From assembly GCA_018613035.1 (NCBI GenBank), contig JAGGRA010000031.1, forward strand, positions 89,401 through 153,400: a DNA stretch of 64,000 nucleotides, given 5' to 3'. The notes below the pieces were generated by a model. It did no database searches, was not told the origin of the DNA, and worked only from the letters and a program-made list of their open reading frames with translations. The stretch's first letter is position 1, and every line of letters begins with the position of its first letter. The DNA comes from Pseudomonas sp. ISL-84. Its GTDB lineage: Bacteria > Bacillota > Bacilli > Bacillales > Cytobacillaceae. Below are positions 34,533 through 42,459 of the stretch, in pieces. Both the position numbers and the translations under genes were made by a program.

Positions 34533-35615
34533 ATGAACCGTGCACTAAATTTTAATGCAGGACCTGCAGCATTGCCTGAAGCGGTTTTAAAGGAAGCAGA
34601 AAAAAATTGGCTCAACTTCAATGGTACAGGAATGGCAATTATGGAACTTAGCCATAGAAGCAAGGAATATCAAGCTGTCCATGATAAAGCAATCTCACTG
34701 CTAAAGAAATTATTATCCATCCCCGATGACTATGAAGTGTTGTTTATCCAAGGCGGAGCTAGTCTCCAGTTCTCAATGGTTCCAATGAATCTGCTTAGTA
34801 AGGACCAAACAGCCCATTATGTTTTAAGCGGTTCATGGTCGGAAAAGGCGTTAAAAGAAGCAAACAAACTCGGCAAAACTAATATTGCAGCTTCAAGCAA
34901 GGATCAAAAATATCGTTTTATACCTAAATATCATGAAGATGCAAATTTGGAAAATGCAGCTTACCTTCACATCACAAGCAACAATACAATTTACGGAACC
35001 CAGTGGCATTCATTTCCTTCAAATGAGAAAACACCATTGATTGCAGACATGTCCAGCGATATTCTAAGCAGGCCATTAGATATGAGCAATTTCGACTTAA
35101 TTTATGCTGGGGCCCAGAAAAACCTTGGACCTTCAGGCGTTACAGTAGTAATCATCAGCAAAAAACTTTTGGAAAAATCATCTGAAGAATTGCCATCCAT
35201 GCTGAATTATAATACTTATGCCAATAACAACTCCCTATATAACACACCTCCTACCCTGGCAATTTACTTGCTGGCCTTAGTGCTGGAATGGGCGGACAGG
35301 GAAGGCGGCCTTCTGCAAATCGAGAGAGTCAATGATGAAAAAGCAAAAATCCTTTATGATGTAATAGATGAAAGTGAAGGCTTTTACCTGGGGCATGCTC
35401 TTAAAGACAGCAGGTCGAGAATGAATGTCACTTTTAACCTGCACAACGAAGAAGCTTCAAAGGACTTCTTGAACCAAGCAAAAGAAGCGGGATTCGTCGG
35501 ACTGGGCGGCCACCGTTCTATTGGAGGCTGCCGCGCTTCCATCTACAACGCTGTTCCTGCAGAGCATGTCCAAAAGCTTGCTGATTTCATGAAAGCTTTC
35601 AAAAACAAAAATTAA
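34533..35615 (+). CDS. serC: Phosphoserine aminotransferase SerC
   Basis: A 360-residue PLP enzyme (class V fold) that converts 3-phosphohydroxypyruvate to phosphoserine in serine synthesis. It opens with NFNAGPAALPEAVLKEAE. FIQGGASLQFSMVPMNL is near residue 72. The PLP lysine lies in YAGAQKNLGPSGVTVVI near residue 195 and substrate residues in GGHRSIGGCRASIYNAV near residue 328. GGAGGGAG precedes the ATG. The upstream 170 bp show no T-box or other riboswitch. Confidence 0.96.
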   Translation: MNRALNFNAGPAALPEAVLKEAEKNWLNFNGTGMAIMELSHRSKEYQAVHDKAISLLKKLLSIPDDYEVLFIQGGASLQFSMVPMNLLSKDQTAHYVLSGSWSEKALKEANKLGKTNIAASSKDQKYRFIPKYHEDANLENAAYLHITSNNTIYGTQWHSFPSNEKTPLIADMSSDILSRPLDMSNFDLIYAGAQKNLGPSGVTVVIISKKLLEKSSEELPSMLNYNTYANNNSLYNTPPTLAIYLLALVLEWADREGGLLQIERVNDEKAKILYDVIDESEGFYLGHALKDSRSRMNVTFNLHNEEASKDFLNQAKEAGFVGLGGHRSIGGCRASIYNAVPAEHVQKLADFMKAFKNKN

Positions 35616-35711
35616 AAAATATTAACACTTTTTATTCAAATAATATATGTTATAATGAGTTAACGTTTTTCGCTGCAGGCAATGAGTGCACTGCAGGAGG
35701 AACAAATTTTT

Positions 35712-35740
35712 GAGCTTTAGAATAGCAGAGGAGAGATGAG
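35712..35740 (+). promoter_or_regulatory. TRAP (MtrB) binding site over the trpP ribosome binding site
   Basis: Six GAG/TAG triplets spaced 2-3 nt apart (GAG, TAG, TAG, GAG, GAG, GAG), ending just before the GTG start of trpP and covering its Shine-Dalgarno sequence. This is the layout of B. subtilis trpP, where tryptophan-bound TRAP blocks translation. Confidence 0.8.
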
Positions 35741-35742
35741 AA

Positions 35743-36270
35743 GTGAATACAAAGAATTTAGTGGCCCTTTCCCTATTAGTTGGGATGGGAGCTGTACTGC
35801 ATGCCGTAGTTCCTGGATTTTTCCTGGGAATGAAACCCGATATGATGCTTACAATGATGTTTTTGGGAATTATCCTTTTTCCTGACAGAAAAAGTGTTTT
35901 GCTTTTGGGATTGGTAACTGGCTTAATTTCCGGCCTAACTACAACCTTTCCTGGCGGATTATTACCTAATATTATTGATAAGCCAGTCACAGCATTTGCA
36001 TTTTTTGCTTTGTTTTTAGCATTAACGAAATTCAGCAAGTCCATTGTCAGTGCAGCTGTTCTAACAGCAGTCGGAACAGTTATTTCAGGGGTTGTGTTTT
36101 TAACATCGGCATTCCTGATTGTCGGACTTCCTGGGCCATTTGCAGCGTTGTTCGCAGCAGTCGTATTGCCGGCCGCTGCGGTTAATACAGTGGCTATGGT
36201 AATTCTTTACCCTGTTGCCCAATCTATAGCAAGCAGAACAAAGCTGACGCAGCAGCCTATCAGTCAATAA
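35743..36270 (+). CDS. trpP: Tryptophan transporter TrpP
   Basis: A 175-residue membrane protein with five to six helices, of the TrpP/YhaG family; resembles an ECF S-component in size. The PGFFLGMKPDMMLTMMFLGI block near residue 24 and GLTTTFPGGLLPNIIDKPVT near 64 are characteristic. The start is GTG within the TRAP site. It imports tryptophan, and TRAP should shut off its translation when tryptophan is abundant. It follows serC by 127 nt; an inverted repeat and AT-rich DNA between them suggest its own promoter. Confidence 0.92.
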   Translation: MNTKNLVALSLLVGMGAVLHAVVPGFFLGMKPDMMLTMMFLGIILFPDRKSVLLLGLVTGLISGLTTTFPGGLLPNIIDKPVTAFAFFALFLALTKFSKSIVSAAVLTAVGTVISGVVFLTSAFLIVGLPGPFAALFAAVVLPAAAVNTVAMVILYPVAQSIASRTKLTQQPISQ

Positions 36271-36285
36271 TACAATATTAAAATA

Positions 36286-36312
36286 TAAAGCCCGCAGACT
36301 GCGGGCTTTTCT
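36286..36312. terminator. Terminator between trpP and the small membrane gene
   Basis: AAAGCCCGCAG and CTGCGGGCTTTT stem in the gap between convergent genes. Confidence 0.85.
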
Positions 36313-36321
36313 ATATTTCAC

Positions 36322-36513
36322 TTATTGAAAACTCCCCACAATCAGGCCAATCAGGAATAAGAGTGCCCCCCCTGCCGCTAAAGCAGCGGCTCTTTTTTTA
36401 AGAACATATTTCGGTGGATAGACTCCCGGTTTTTTTATTGAAAGCAAAAAATGGATCCCCCCCAAAAACAACACCACACTTAATGCAAATAAGCCAGCCG
36501 CCGCTCCCGTCAA
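36322..36513 (-). CDS. Small two-helix membrane protein of unknown function
   Basis: A 63-residue protein with two hydrophobic helices (residues about 4-24 and 43-61) joined by a basic loop (KKPGVYPPKYVLKKR). The start is a TTG at 36513, 7 nt after GGGAGG; the open frame goes on six codons but that part is the ribosome binding site. It converges on trpP. No relative recognised beyond the general appearance of small Bacillus membrane proteins at this locus. Confidence 0.6.
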   Translation of the reverse strand: MTGAAAGLFALSVVLFLGGIHFLLSIKKPGVYPPKYVLKKRAAALAAGGALLFLIGLIVGSFQ

Positions 36514-36652
36514 CCGATCTCCTCCCTTCAAACACCATCCTGTAAGTATCCCTTAGTGAATTGTATGCCTGTTTCTGGCCAGCTATGAGAGGATATGGTT
36601 TACTCTGCCTGCTTTTGTGATATAGATACAGGAATGATCCTTTAATTTTTGA

Positions 36653-36780
36653 GTGTGTCAAAGCCCAATGGTGACTTTGCACTTTTTGATCGAAGCGGAA
36701 GGGCACAAGGAGCCAAAGAGATTCTAAAGACCGGTCAGTTCGCGGAGCGCTTTGAGCGAAATCAGCTGGCAAAGTTAATA
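36653..36780 (+). repeat. MITE-like dispersed repeat, family A, decayed copy 6
   Basis: Within the 340-bp gap before yhaH, the order of family A blocks is kept but degraded: GTGTGTCAAAGC, GCAC, TTGATCGAAGCGGAAGGGCAC, then CAGTTCGCGGAGCGC and AGCGAAATCAGCTGGCAAAGTT. Recognised only by comparison with the better copies. Confidence 0.5.
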
Positions 36781-36854
36781 ACTTAATTTTTAGCTTTAGA
36801 AAATGGAACAATGTAGTAAAATAGAAATATAATCAACATTTTGAGGTGAAGTTT

Positions 36855-37214
36855 ATGAAAGCCAAATCTTTATTGCTTGGATTCTTAGTTGGCGGCGCTG
36901 CTGCCGGCATTTCCACTCTTTTAACAGCACCTGCTTCAGGAAGGGAAGCAAGGCAATATTTAAAAGACAGTAAATACACTCTAAAAAACCAACTAACAGA
37001 GCTTAAGGCTGAAATAATGGATATAAAAAACTCTGCTTCCTTTGCATCTAAGGAAGGAAAATCTGCATTTAAAGAATTCTCAAAAGACATTAAATTTTCC
37101 ATTAATAATTGGAAAAATGAGATTCGCCCCCATCAGCATGAACTGCAGCGTGAATTACAAGAAATTGAAGCTGCCATCCGAGAGCTTGAAACAAACTTAA
37201 ATTCAAATAAATAA
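36855..37214 (+). CDS. yhaH: YtxH-domain protein YhaH
   Basis: A 119-residue protein with one N-terminal hydrophobic helix (SLLLGFLVGGAAAGISTLL) followed by the YtxH motif TAPASGREARQYLKDS and a long charged coiled coil. YtxH-like proteins are general-stress or envelope-associated proteins of unclear function. The ATG follows GAGGTGA by 6 nt; an ATG three codons upstream overlaps it. YhaH is next to hpr in B. subtilis; yhaI, which lies between them there, is missing. Confidence 0.85.
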   Translation: MKAKSLLLGFLVGGAAAGISTLLTAPASGREARQYLKDSKYTLKNQLTELKAEIMDIKNSASFASKEGKSAFKEFSKDIKFSINNWKNEIRPHQHELQRELQEIEAAIRELETNLNSNK

Positions 37215-37218
37215 TTTT

Positions 37219-37263
37219 CCAAAAAATCCTTCTTTTTATTTAGTTAAAAAGAAGGATTTTTTC
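37219..37263 (+). terminator. Terminator of yhaH
   Basis: AAAAATCCTTCTTTTT/AAAAAGAAGGATTTTTT stem with an ATTTAGTT loop. Confidence 0.88.
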
Positions 37264-37431
37264 ATCTTTAGCCGAAAACCAATATATTATAAAAATGCTT
37301 CATTTTTTTATTTTATATCAAAAGTTGCTACAATCCTTGTCGTAGAGCCTTTTACAGAAATGCGAAAAGATATTTCTAAAAATTTTGTAAATTTATATCT
37401 TTATTAATTTTTGTTTTATTGGCATAATGAT

Positions 37432-37488
37432 AATAAGAAAAGCAATAGAACAGCTGGGCTTTCGTCCAGAAATGAAAGCTTTCTTATT
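37432..37488 (+). promoter_or_regulatory. Structured 5' leader of hpr
   Basis: AATAAGAAAAGC pairs with GCTTTCTTATT across the element, and inside it CTGGGC/GTCCAG forms a second hairpin with a TTTC loop. The element ends about 27 nt before the hpr start and could affect mRNA stability or translation. I cannot assign it to a known riboswitch. Confidence 0.4.
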
Positions 37489-37515
37489 AATTTTACAAAG
37501 TAGGTGAATTACTGA

Positions 37516-38091
37516 ATGACGGATAAACCAATTTCAATGAAGGAAGCAATGATTTTCAGCCAAAGAATTGCACAACTGAGCAAAGCCCTTTGGAAGTCGA
37601 TTGAGAAGGACTGGCAGCAATGGATTAAGCCTTATGACTTGAATATTAACGAACATCATATTTTATGGATTGCCTATCATTTGAACGGTGCTTCTATTTC
37701 GGATGTTGCAAAGTTTGGTGTCATGCATGTTTCAACTGCATTCAATTTCTCCAAAAAACTTGAGGAACGGGGTTTTCTCCAATTTTCAAAGAAAGAAAGC
37801 GATAAAAGAAATACTTATATCAAATTGACTGAAGAGGGAGAAAAGGTGTTATTAAGCCTTATGGAGACCTATTCACCTGAAAAAAATGCCGTATTCTCCG
37901 GTGCAATGCCATTAAGGGAACTGTATGGAAAGTTCCCTGATATCATTGAAATCATGGCTATTGTCCGCAATATTTACGGTGATGACTTTATGGAAATCTT
38001 TGAAAAGTCCTTCGCTAATCTGGAGAATCAATTCGATGAAGAAGAAGGTAAATTAAAGAAAAAAGAAACAGCGGAAAAGGAACTTGTATAG
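37516..38091 (+). CDS. hpr: Transition-state regulator Hpr (ScoC)
   Basis: A 191-residue MarR-family repressor of exoprotease, motility and sporulation genes. The winged helix spans residues about 45-110 ([20 protein letters not shown], then [19 protein letters not shown], then [15 protein letters not shown]), with the ScoC-specific C-terminal extension to residue 185. AGGTGA lies upstream of the ATG. A hairpin-rich leader precedes it. It keeps the order yhaH, hpr, yhaJ-like gene, prsA. Confidence 0.94.
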   Translation: MTDKPISMKEAMIFSQRIAQLSKALWKSIEKDWQQWIKPYDLNINEHHILWIAYHLNGASISDVAKFGVMHVSTAFNFSKKLEERGFLQFSKKESDKRNTYIKLTEEGEKVLLSLMETYSPEKNAVFSGAMPLRELYGKFPDIIEIMAIVRNIYGDDFMEIFEKSFANLENQFDEEEGKLKKKETAEKELV

Positions 38092-38360
38092 AAATAGAAA
38101 ACTTCCTTACCTTATAAAATAGTATGTAAACCCTTACAAAGCGGATGAATCACATTCGCTTTCCATCTTGATTTCCCATGCTCACTTCTTCACATTCTTC
38201 TTATACTATCCCTCTTTTATATAATCCGATTCCCCTAAAATTAAAAAGAGTTTTTTCGACAAAATGCTTTAAATTTCCCTATTGATTTTTTTCTATATTC
38301 ATCGTAAAGTATCTTAGTGAGTTTGGAAGAAAACTAATTTCTCCTTTCGGAGGTATTGAT

Positions 38361-38909
38361 ATGATGAATTGCTGGAAGACGATTAACTTCACGAAGCAAT
38401 ATGGATCGCAAAGACTTTTTATATTGTCTTCCTTAACCATGCTGGCTACGTTTATTTTTACTTATGTTCCTGCAACATACTTATTCGTGCCAGAAACCTT
38501 TTACGATAATTATTTTATTTTCTTTGCGGCAGGCTTATGGTTTATGTATCCATTGCATAAACTGATACATTATTTGCCTATTGCCCATCTAGGGAAAATT
38601 GTTAAAAAGCGCGTATCATTTAGATATGGCATTTTGCCAGTTATATATATAAGGATTACTGAACCTATTTCAAAATGGCTTTTCCTGACAGCTATTATGG
38701 CGCCGACTTTGATCATTAACAGCTTACTGTTAGCTGCATGCTTTATTTTTCCGAATTATGTTCATTATTTAGTTATCTTGTTTGCATTTCATGCTGGAAT
38801 TTCCTTTTCCGATATGGTTTGTGCCAAAAATGTGCTTACTGCACCAAATCATTCATATATTGAAGAAAACGAAGACGGATTTGAGATTCTGCTGCATACA
38901 CATCAATAA
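38361..38909 (+). CDS. yhaJ: DUF3267 membrane protein (YhaJ-like)
   Basis: A 182-residue membrane protein of the DUF3267 family. About four helices are visible (residues 20-40, 50-68, 108-132, 135-155). An HKLIHYLP motif near residue 70 resembles the HExxH-like zinc motif of site-2-type proteases but has no Glu after the first His, so protease activity is doubtful. CGGAGG precedes the first of two adjacent ATGs. It lies between hpr and prsA, where B. subtilis has yhaJ; the name rests on that position and on the fold. Confidence 0.65.
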   Translation: MMNCWKTINFTKQYGSQRLFILSSLTMLATFIFTYVPATYLFVPETFYDNYFIFFAAGLWFMYPLHKLIHYLPIAHLGKIVKKRVSFRYGILPVIYIRITEPISKWLFLTAIMAPTLIINSLLLAACFIFPNYVHYLVILFAFHAGISFSDMVCAKNVLTAPNHSYIEENEDGFEILLHTHQ

Positions 38910-39074
38910 CTTTATAGGATGATAGCGGGTATCCTGAAAAAGGATACCTTTTACATAACATTGCCTCTTCAAAGGCAATCTTTTATACTATCTTTTTTTT
39001 GTGAATTTTGTTATTGTAAATAACAGACAAAACATAAAAAGCGACTAAATGACTGCCCAAGGAGGGAATCTTGG

Positions 39075-39254
39075 ATGATCTCCATTTTTATTATTTTTGC
39101 CGTGTTTATATTATTTTATATTAACAAGATGACAAATTCACTTTGTCTCCAAAAAGAGATTCCTGAGGAACGGCAGCCTAAAGTATTTAGAACGATTAAC
39201 ATTCTTATTACCATACTGCTTATATCTTCCTTTGTAGAAATCTTGTATGCATAG
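39075..39254 (+). CDS. Small two-helix membrane protein of unknown function
   Basis: A 59-residue protein: an N-terminal hydrophobic helix starting MISIFIIFAVFILFYI, a polar middle (QKEIPEERQPK), then a second helix (TINILITILLISSFVEILY). AAGGAGGG lies 9-10 nt before the ATG and a strong terminator begins 2 nt after the stop, so the gene is real despite its size. No family recognised. Position between the yhaJ-like gene and the SscA-like genes. Confidence 0.7.
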   Translation: MISIFIIFAVFILFYINKMTNSLCLQKEIPEERQPKVFRTINILITILLISSFVEILYA

Positions 39255-39255
39255 C

Positions 39256-39287
39256 AAAAGCGGCGGAATTGTTTCCGCCGCTTTTTA
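39256..39287 (+). terminator. Terminator of the 59-residue protein gene
   Basis: AAAAGCGGCGGAA/TTCCGCCGCTTTT stem with a TTG loop. Confidence 0.88.
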
Positions 39288-39318
39288 TATACTTTTATCA
39301 TTAAGCATCAAAACCTTA

Positions 39319-39408
39319 TTACAGCCAAGATGCTCCAATAATGATTAACAAAATGAATAACACGACAATTAAGGCAAAACCTCCGCCGCATCCATGTCCT
39401 CCAGACAT
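39319..39408 (-). CDS. YjcZ/SscA-family spore miniprotein 1
   Basis: A 29-residue protein: a Gly/His/Cys-rich start (MSGGHGCGGG) and one hydrophobic helix ending GASWL. This is the YjcZ family of tiny sporulation proteins; B. subtilis SscA (YhzE), a small protein needed for spore coat assembly, belongs here and is encoded near prsA. AAAGGAGG precedes the ATG. Its neighbour at 39472-39555 is a paralogue, with 16 identical residues in a row in the helix. Expected to be made in the mother cell. Confidence 0.85.
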   Translation of the reverse strand: MSGGHGCGGGFALIVVLFILLIIIGASWL

Positions 39409-39471
39409 ATGATTGCCTCCTTTCGAATTGCGGCACAGGGCCCAGTTAACCGGCCCTGTGCCCTCTTAGAT

Positions 39472-39555
39472 TTACAGCCACGCTGCGCCTACGATGATTA
39501 ATAAAATGAACAATACAACGATTAACGCGAAACCTCCGCCGTATCCAGCACCCAT
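39472..39555 (-). CDS. YjcZ/SscA-family spore miniprotein 2
   Basis: A 27-residue paralogue of the previous gene, starting MGAGYGGGFALIV and ending GAAWL. AGGGGAGG lies 7 nt before the ATG. A hairpin (GGCACAGGGC/GCCCTGTGCC) between the two genes has no T-run, so both may be read from one promoter with partial attenuation. Its roughly 150-nt upstream region is structured. Either copy could be the SscA orthologue, so no symbol is given. Confidence 0.85.
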   Translation of the reverse strand: MGAGYGGGFALIVVLFILLIIVGAAWL

Positions 39556-39700
39556 GATAACACCTCCCCTTCAGGCTGCTACCATATCCTAATCATTCGC
39601 CTCTGTGGTCGGATAGGCTTTTACCCGGCTAACCCGACTTCTTCAGGCTGCTTGAAACCTCCCATCAGAGGGTTTCCATGTATCATATGTACAAAAGGAC
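39556..39700 (-). promoter_or_regulatory. Structured leader of the SscA-like genes
   Basis: On the minus strand AGCAGCCTGAAG occurs twice, about 63 nt apart; the second copy runs into the ribosome binding site (GAAGGGGAGG). Between them GTCGG...CCGAC can pair, and GAAACC/GGTTTC forms a hairpin upstream. CATATGATA at about 39680-39690 resembles a mother-cell sigma factor -10 element. Not a riboswitch class I can name. Confidence 0.35.
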
Positions 39701-39788
39701 GTAATGGGATGGGCAAATACCCAGATTTTCTAAAAATCACGTTGGATAAACAACCACTAAAGATGAATTTTATACCGCCCTTCTGCTT

Positions 39789-39816
39789 TTGTTATTTTTT
39801 ACATTTATGGTATAGT
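39789..39816 (+). promoter_or_regulatory. SigA-type promoter of prsA
   Basis: TTGTTA, 16-bp spacer, TATAGT. Transcription would begin near 39823, giving a leader of about 140 nt that includes the family A mini-element. Confidence 0.55.
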
Positions 39817-39841
39817 AGGGATTGTGATTAAATTGAAAAAA

Positions 39842-39937
39842 GTTCTGTTAAAGCGCATTTCTGGTTATGGCACCCTGTTGATTGGAACGAAGCCGCCAGT
39901 ATCTGGAGCGGAAATCAACAGACAAGTTTAACGGGGC
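39842..39937 (+). repeat. MITE-like dispersed repeat, family A, mini-copy 5
   Basis: A 96-bp internally deleted copy retaining both ends (TTCTGTTAAAGC and GTTTAACGGGGC) and both arms, CCTGTTGATT and AATCAACAG, with the core blocks GGAACGAA and GGAGCGGA. It lies in the predicted 5' untranslated region of prsA, 28 bp before the start. Confidence 0.75.
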
Positions 39938-39965
39938 TTTGAAAAAAAAATTAGGAGTGTTCAAC

Positions 39966-40850
39966 ATGAAGAAATGGATGATATCCCTCTCCATTGCAGC
40001 CGGAGTAATCGGGCTAAGCGCATGCAACAATGCTGGTGATGAGTCTGGTGATGTAGTCGTTGAAACAAAGAGCGGAAACATTACAAAGGACGAGCTTTAT
40101 GAAGCGATGAAGGACAAATACGGGGAACAGGCTCTTCAAGAGCTCATTTATGAAAAGGTTCTTTCTGATAAATACGAAGTAACAGATGAGGAATTAAATG
40201 AGAAAGTAGATGAATTAAAGCAGCAGCTTGGCGCTAACTTTGAAATGGCACTAATGCAATATGGATATAAAGACGAAGAAGATCTAAGGGAAACATTCAA
40301 AACTGGCTTAATGCAGGAAAAAGCAGCCATTAAAGATATTGAAGCAACAGAAAAAGAAGTCAAAGAATATTACGATAACTACAAGCCTGAGGTAAAGGCC
40401 CGTCATATCCTTGTCGAAGATGAAAAGACAGCAAAGGAAGTAAAGAAAAAGCTTAAAGAGGGCGGAAAATTTGAAGATTTGGCAACAGAATATTCAAAAG
40501 ACCCAGGCTCTGCTGCTAATGGCGGTGATTTAGGCTGGTTTGGCCCTGGAAAGATGGTACCTGAATTCGAGGAAGCAGCTTATGCATTAGATGTGAACGA
40601 AATTAGCGATCCAGTAAAGTCTGAACATGGGTTCCACATCATCCAAGTAACAGAGAAAAAAGAGAAAAAGTCATTTGAAGAAATGAAGGAAGAAATGGAA
40701 TACCAAGTTAAAGTGTCCAAGCTTGACGGTGAGAAAATTCAGCAGGCGATGGAGCGCGAATTAAAGGCTGCTGATGTAGACATTAAGGATAAAGAGCTTA
40801 AAGGCATCCTTGAAGAACCTGAAGCTGAAGCAGGAACTGAAGAAAAATAA
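39966..40850 (+). CDS. prsA: Foldase lipoprotein PrsA
   Basis: A 294-residue extracellular peptidyl-prolyl isomerase lipoprotein that folds secreted proteins at the membrane-wall interface and is essential in B. subtilis. The signal peptide ends in lipobox LSAC (Cys near residue 19). An N-terminal helical chaperone domain precedes the parvulin domain (residues about 135-230: [48 protein letters not shown]). TTAGGAG precedes the ATG. The open frame begins 28 codons upstream, inside a repeat, and is not used. Scoc/Hpr represses prsA-linked exoprotease genes, which fits its location. Confidence 0.95.
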   Translation: MKKWMISLSIAAGVIGLSACNNAGDESGDVVVETKSGNITKDELYEAMKDKYGEQALQELIYEKVLSDKYEVTDEELNEKVDELKQQLGANFEMALMQYGYKDEEDLRETFKTGLMQEKAAIKDIEATEKEVKEYYDNYKPEVKARHILVEDEKTAKEVKKKLKEGGKFEDLATEYSKDPGSAANGGDLGWFGPGKMVPEFEEAAYALDVNEISDPVKSEHGFHIIQVTEKKEKKSFEEMKEEMEYQVKVSKLDGEKIQQAMERELKAADVDIKDKELKGILEEPEAEAGTEEK

Positions 40851-40858
40851 ATTCATTT

Positions 40859-40896
40859 AAAAAACGGGCCTTCCTTAGGAGACCCGTTTTTGTTTT
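40859..40896 (+). terminator. Terminator of prsA
   Basis: AAAAACGGG/CCCGTTTTT stem followed by a T-rich stretch. Confidence 0.82.
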
Positions 40897-40964
40897 TTAT
40901 TGATCTATTTGTCAGTTTACGGATGCCATAGATGAGAAAATATACAGCAGCTGTAAATTATATT

Positions 40965-41150
40965 TCACCCTGCAGATTGCTGGGAAGTTTTTCGCTCTTC
41001 TTTTTCCCTTTCTAGACGTTTCATATAAATCTCGCCTTCACGTTCAATGCTGTCGTGTTCTACCTGTTTCTCTTCCCTGCCTGTCTTGACAGCCATATAT
41101 GCACTTGCAACGATCCCGGCTGCTACAAAATATACCCATAATGGAATCAT
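40965..41150 (-). CDS. yhaL: Sporulation protein YhaL
   Basis: A 61-residue protein with one N-terminal membrane helix (LWVYFVAAGIVASAYMAV) and a highly charged helical tail (EREGEIYMKRLEREKEERK), the SpoYhaL family. YhaL is a sporulation-associated protein of unknown function in B. subtilis, encoded beside prsA and yhaM. GAGGGG lies 7 nt before the ATG. It converges on prsA. Confidence 0.88.
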   Translation of the reverse strand: MIPLWVYFVAAGIVASAYMAVKTGREEKQVEHDSIEREGEIYMKRLEREKEERKTSQQSAG

Positions 41151-41237
41151 TATTTTTCCCCTCTTTCTATCAAAATGTTTATCCAGTTATTATAGAAATG
41201 TATGCTTGTACTAAAAAAATATGATTGGGAGGGAAAC

Positions 41238-41270
41238 AAAAAAACACCCCTCCCAAATGGGAAAGGCGGC
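41238..41270 (-). terminator. Terminator of yhaM
   Basis: On the minus strand CCTTTCCC and GGGAGGGG pair around ATTT, followed by TGTTTTTTTG, just after the yhaM stop. Confidence 0.6.
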
Positions 41271-41275
41271 TAATT

Positions 41276-42220
41276 TTAATTATGAAAAGTTGGCTTATAG
41301 AATGAACGATTGTCGAGTGCAAATACCCGTTCAGTAAATTCTCCCGGTTTCACTCTCTCAAGAGCCCTGTCCAGCATATTCATTTTCGCATCAATATTAT
41401 CGATGTAATGAAGCATTTCTGCTTCCTTGATAAGAGGCGGCTTCGGACTGCCCCATTCAGCTTTGCCGTGATGGGAGAGAACCAGGTGCTGCAGAATCAT
41501 GATTTCTTCACCATTGATGCCCAGTTCCTCGGCTGCTTTGCCAATTTCATTAATCATAATCGTAATATGTCCCAGTAGATTTCCTTCTACCGTATAGGAT
41601 GTTGATATCGGTCCAGACAGTTCCGTTATCTTCCCTAAGTCATGCAATATGACTCCGGCGTATAATAGATCTTTATCCAGGCTTGGATACAGCCCGGCAA
41701 TCGCTTTGGCCAAATCAAGCATGGATACAACGTGATACGCAAGGCCAGATACGAACTCATGATGATTCTTGGTTGCGGCCGGGTATTCAAGGAAATCCTT
41801 TTGGTGCTTCTTCAATAAATGGCGAGTGATTCTTTGGATATTGGGGTTTTTCATTTCAAATATATATTGGGTGATTTTACTCATCATTTCATCAGTACTT
41901 AATGGCGCTGTTTCGAGGAAATCTGCCAGCTTTACCGGGTCTGCCGGGGACGCCGGCCGAATTTGGCGGATTCTAAGCTGATTGCGGCCTCGATAATTCA
42001 GGATGTCCCCTGCCACCTTAACAATCGTTTCAGGGCTATAATTCTTCGCATCATCATCTGAAACATCCCAAAGCTTCGCTTCAATTTCTCCGCTTTGATC
42101 CTGGAAAATAAGTGTCAAGAATGGCTTTCCATTACTGGCGATCCCTTTAGTTGCACTTTTAATCAGTAAAAAAAGCTCGATTTGTTCTCCTACTTCGTAA
42201 TAAACAATTCCTTTTGACAT
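41276..42220 (-). CDS. yhaM: 3'-5' exoribonuclease YhaM
   Basis: A 314-residue Mn2+-dependent exonuclease for RNA and single-stranded DNA. The N-terminal OB fold covers residues about 10-95 ([34 protein letters not shown]). The HD domain has [11 protein letters not shown] near residue 150 and [12 protein letters not shown] near 185. An upstream GTG would add 28 residues, but the length from this ATG equals that of B. subtilis YhaM and homology begins at MSKGI. The Shine-Dalgarno candidate (GGGAG, 13 nt away) is unusually distant. Reads on the minus strand beside yhaL. Confidence 0.92.
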   Translation of the reverse strand: MSKGIVYYEVGEQIELFLLIKSATKGIASNGKPFLTLIFQDQSGEIEAKLWDVSDDDAKNYSPETIVKVAGDILNYRGRNQLRIRQIRPASPADPVKLADFLETAPLSTDEMMSKITQYIFEMKNPNIQRITRHLLKKHQKDFLEYPAATKNHHEFVSGLAYHVVSMLDLAKAIAGLYPSLDKDLLYAGVILHDLGKITELSGPISTSYTVEGNLLGHITIMINEIGKAAEELGINGEEIMILQHLVLSHHGKAEWGSPKPPLIKEAEMLHYIDNIDAKMNMLDRALERVKPGEFTERVFALDNRSFYKPTFHN

Positions 42221-42404
42221 ACGTGCACCGACGCTCCCTTCAAGAGGTTGTTCAAAAAGGCCGGGAAAAATTCCAAGCAGGCTTTTTTCCTCCTTTTTAA
42301 ACACGCAATTCTATTAACCTAGTATACCATACAGACCCATTCCCCTACTAAACTAATCATTTACCATTCTAACGGTCTGACTGCGTTTTTTGCTTTATCC
42401 AGCA

Positions 42405-42436
42405 CAAAAAGCCCATTCATCATTGGATGAATAGGC
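42405..42436 (-). terminator. Terminator of lrgAB
   Basis: On the minus strand GCCTATTCATC/GATGAATGGGC stem with a CAAT loop and TTTTTG tail. Confidence 0.8.
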
Positions 42437-42459
42437 GTTCTCCATTTTTTGATATTTTA

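Noticed and set aside
36398..36811. 137-codon reverse frame across the yhaH upstream gap
   Set aside because: It spans a decayed repeat and the small membrane gene in another frame, and has no coding features.
38578..38602. Zinc protease motif in the DUF3267 protein
   Set aside because: HKLIH lacks the glutamate of HExxH, so no protease call was made.
39431..39461. Terminator between the two YjcZ/SscA-like genes
   Set aside because: The stem is strong (GGCACAGGGC/GCCCTGTGCC) but no T-run follows on the minus strand, so it is noted only as a hairpin.
39882..39965. N-terminal extension of PrsA by 28 residues
   Set aside because: It lies in a dispersed repeat and would destroy the lipoprotein signal peptide; a good ribosome binding site precedes the ATG at 39966.
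42221..42304. 28-residue N-terminal extension of YhaM
   Set aside because: Family length and homology start at the ATG at 42220. The upstream GTG has no site, although an AAGGAGG within the extension is unexplained.
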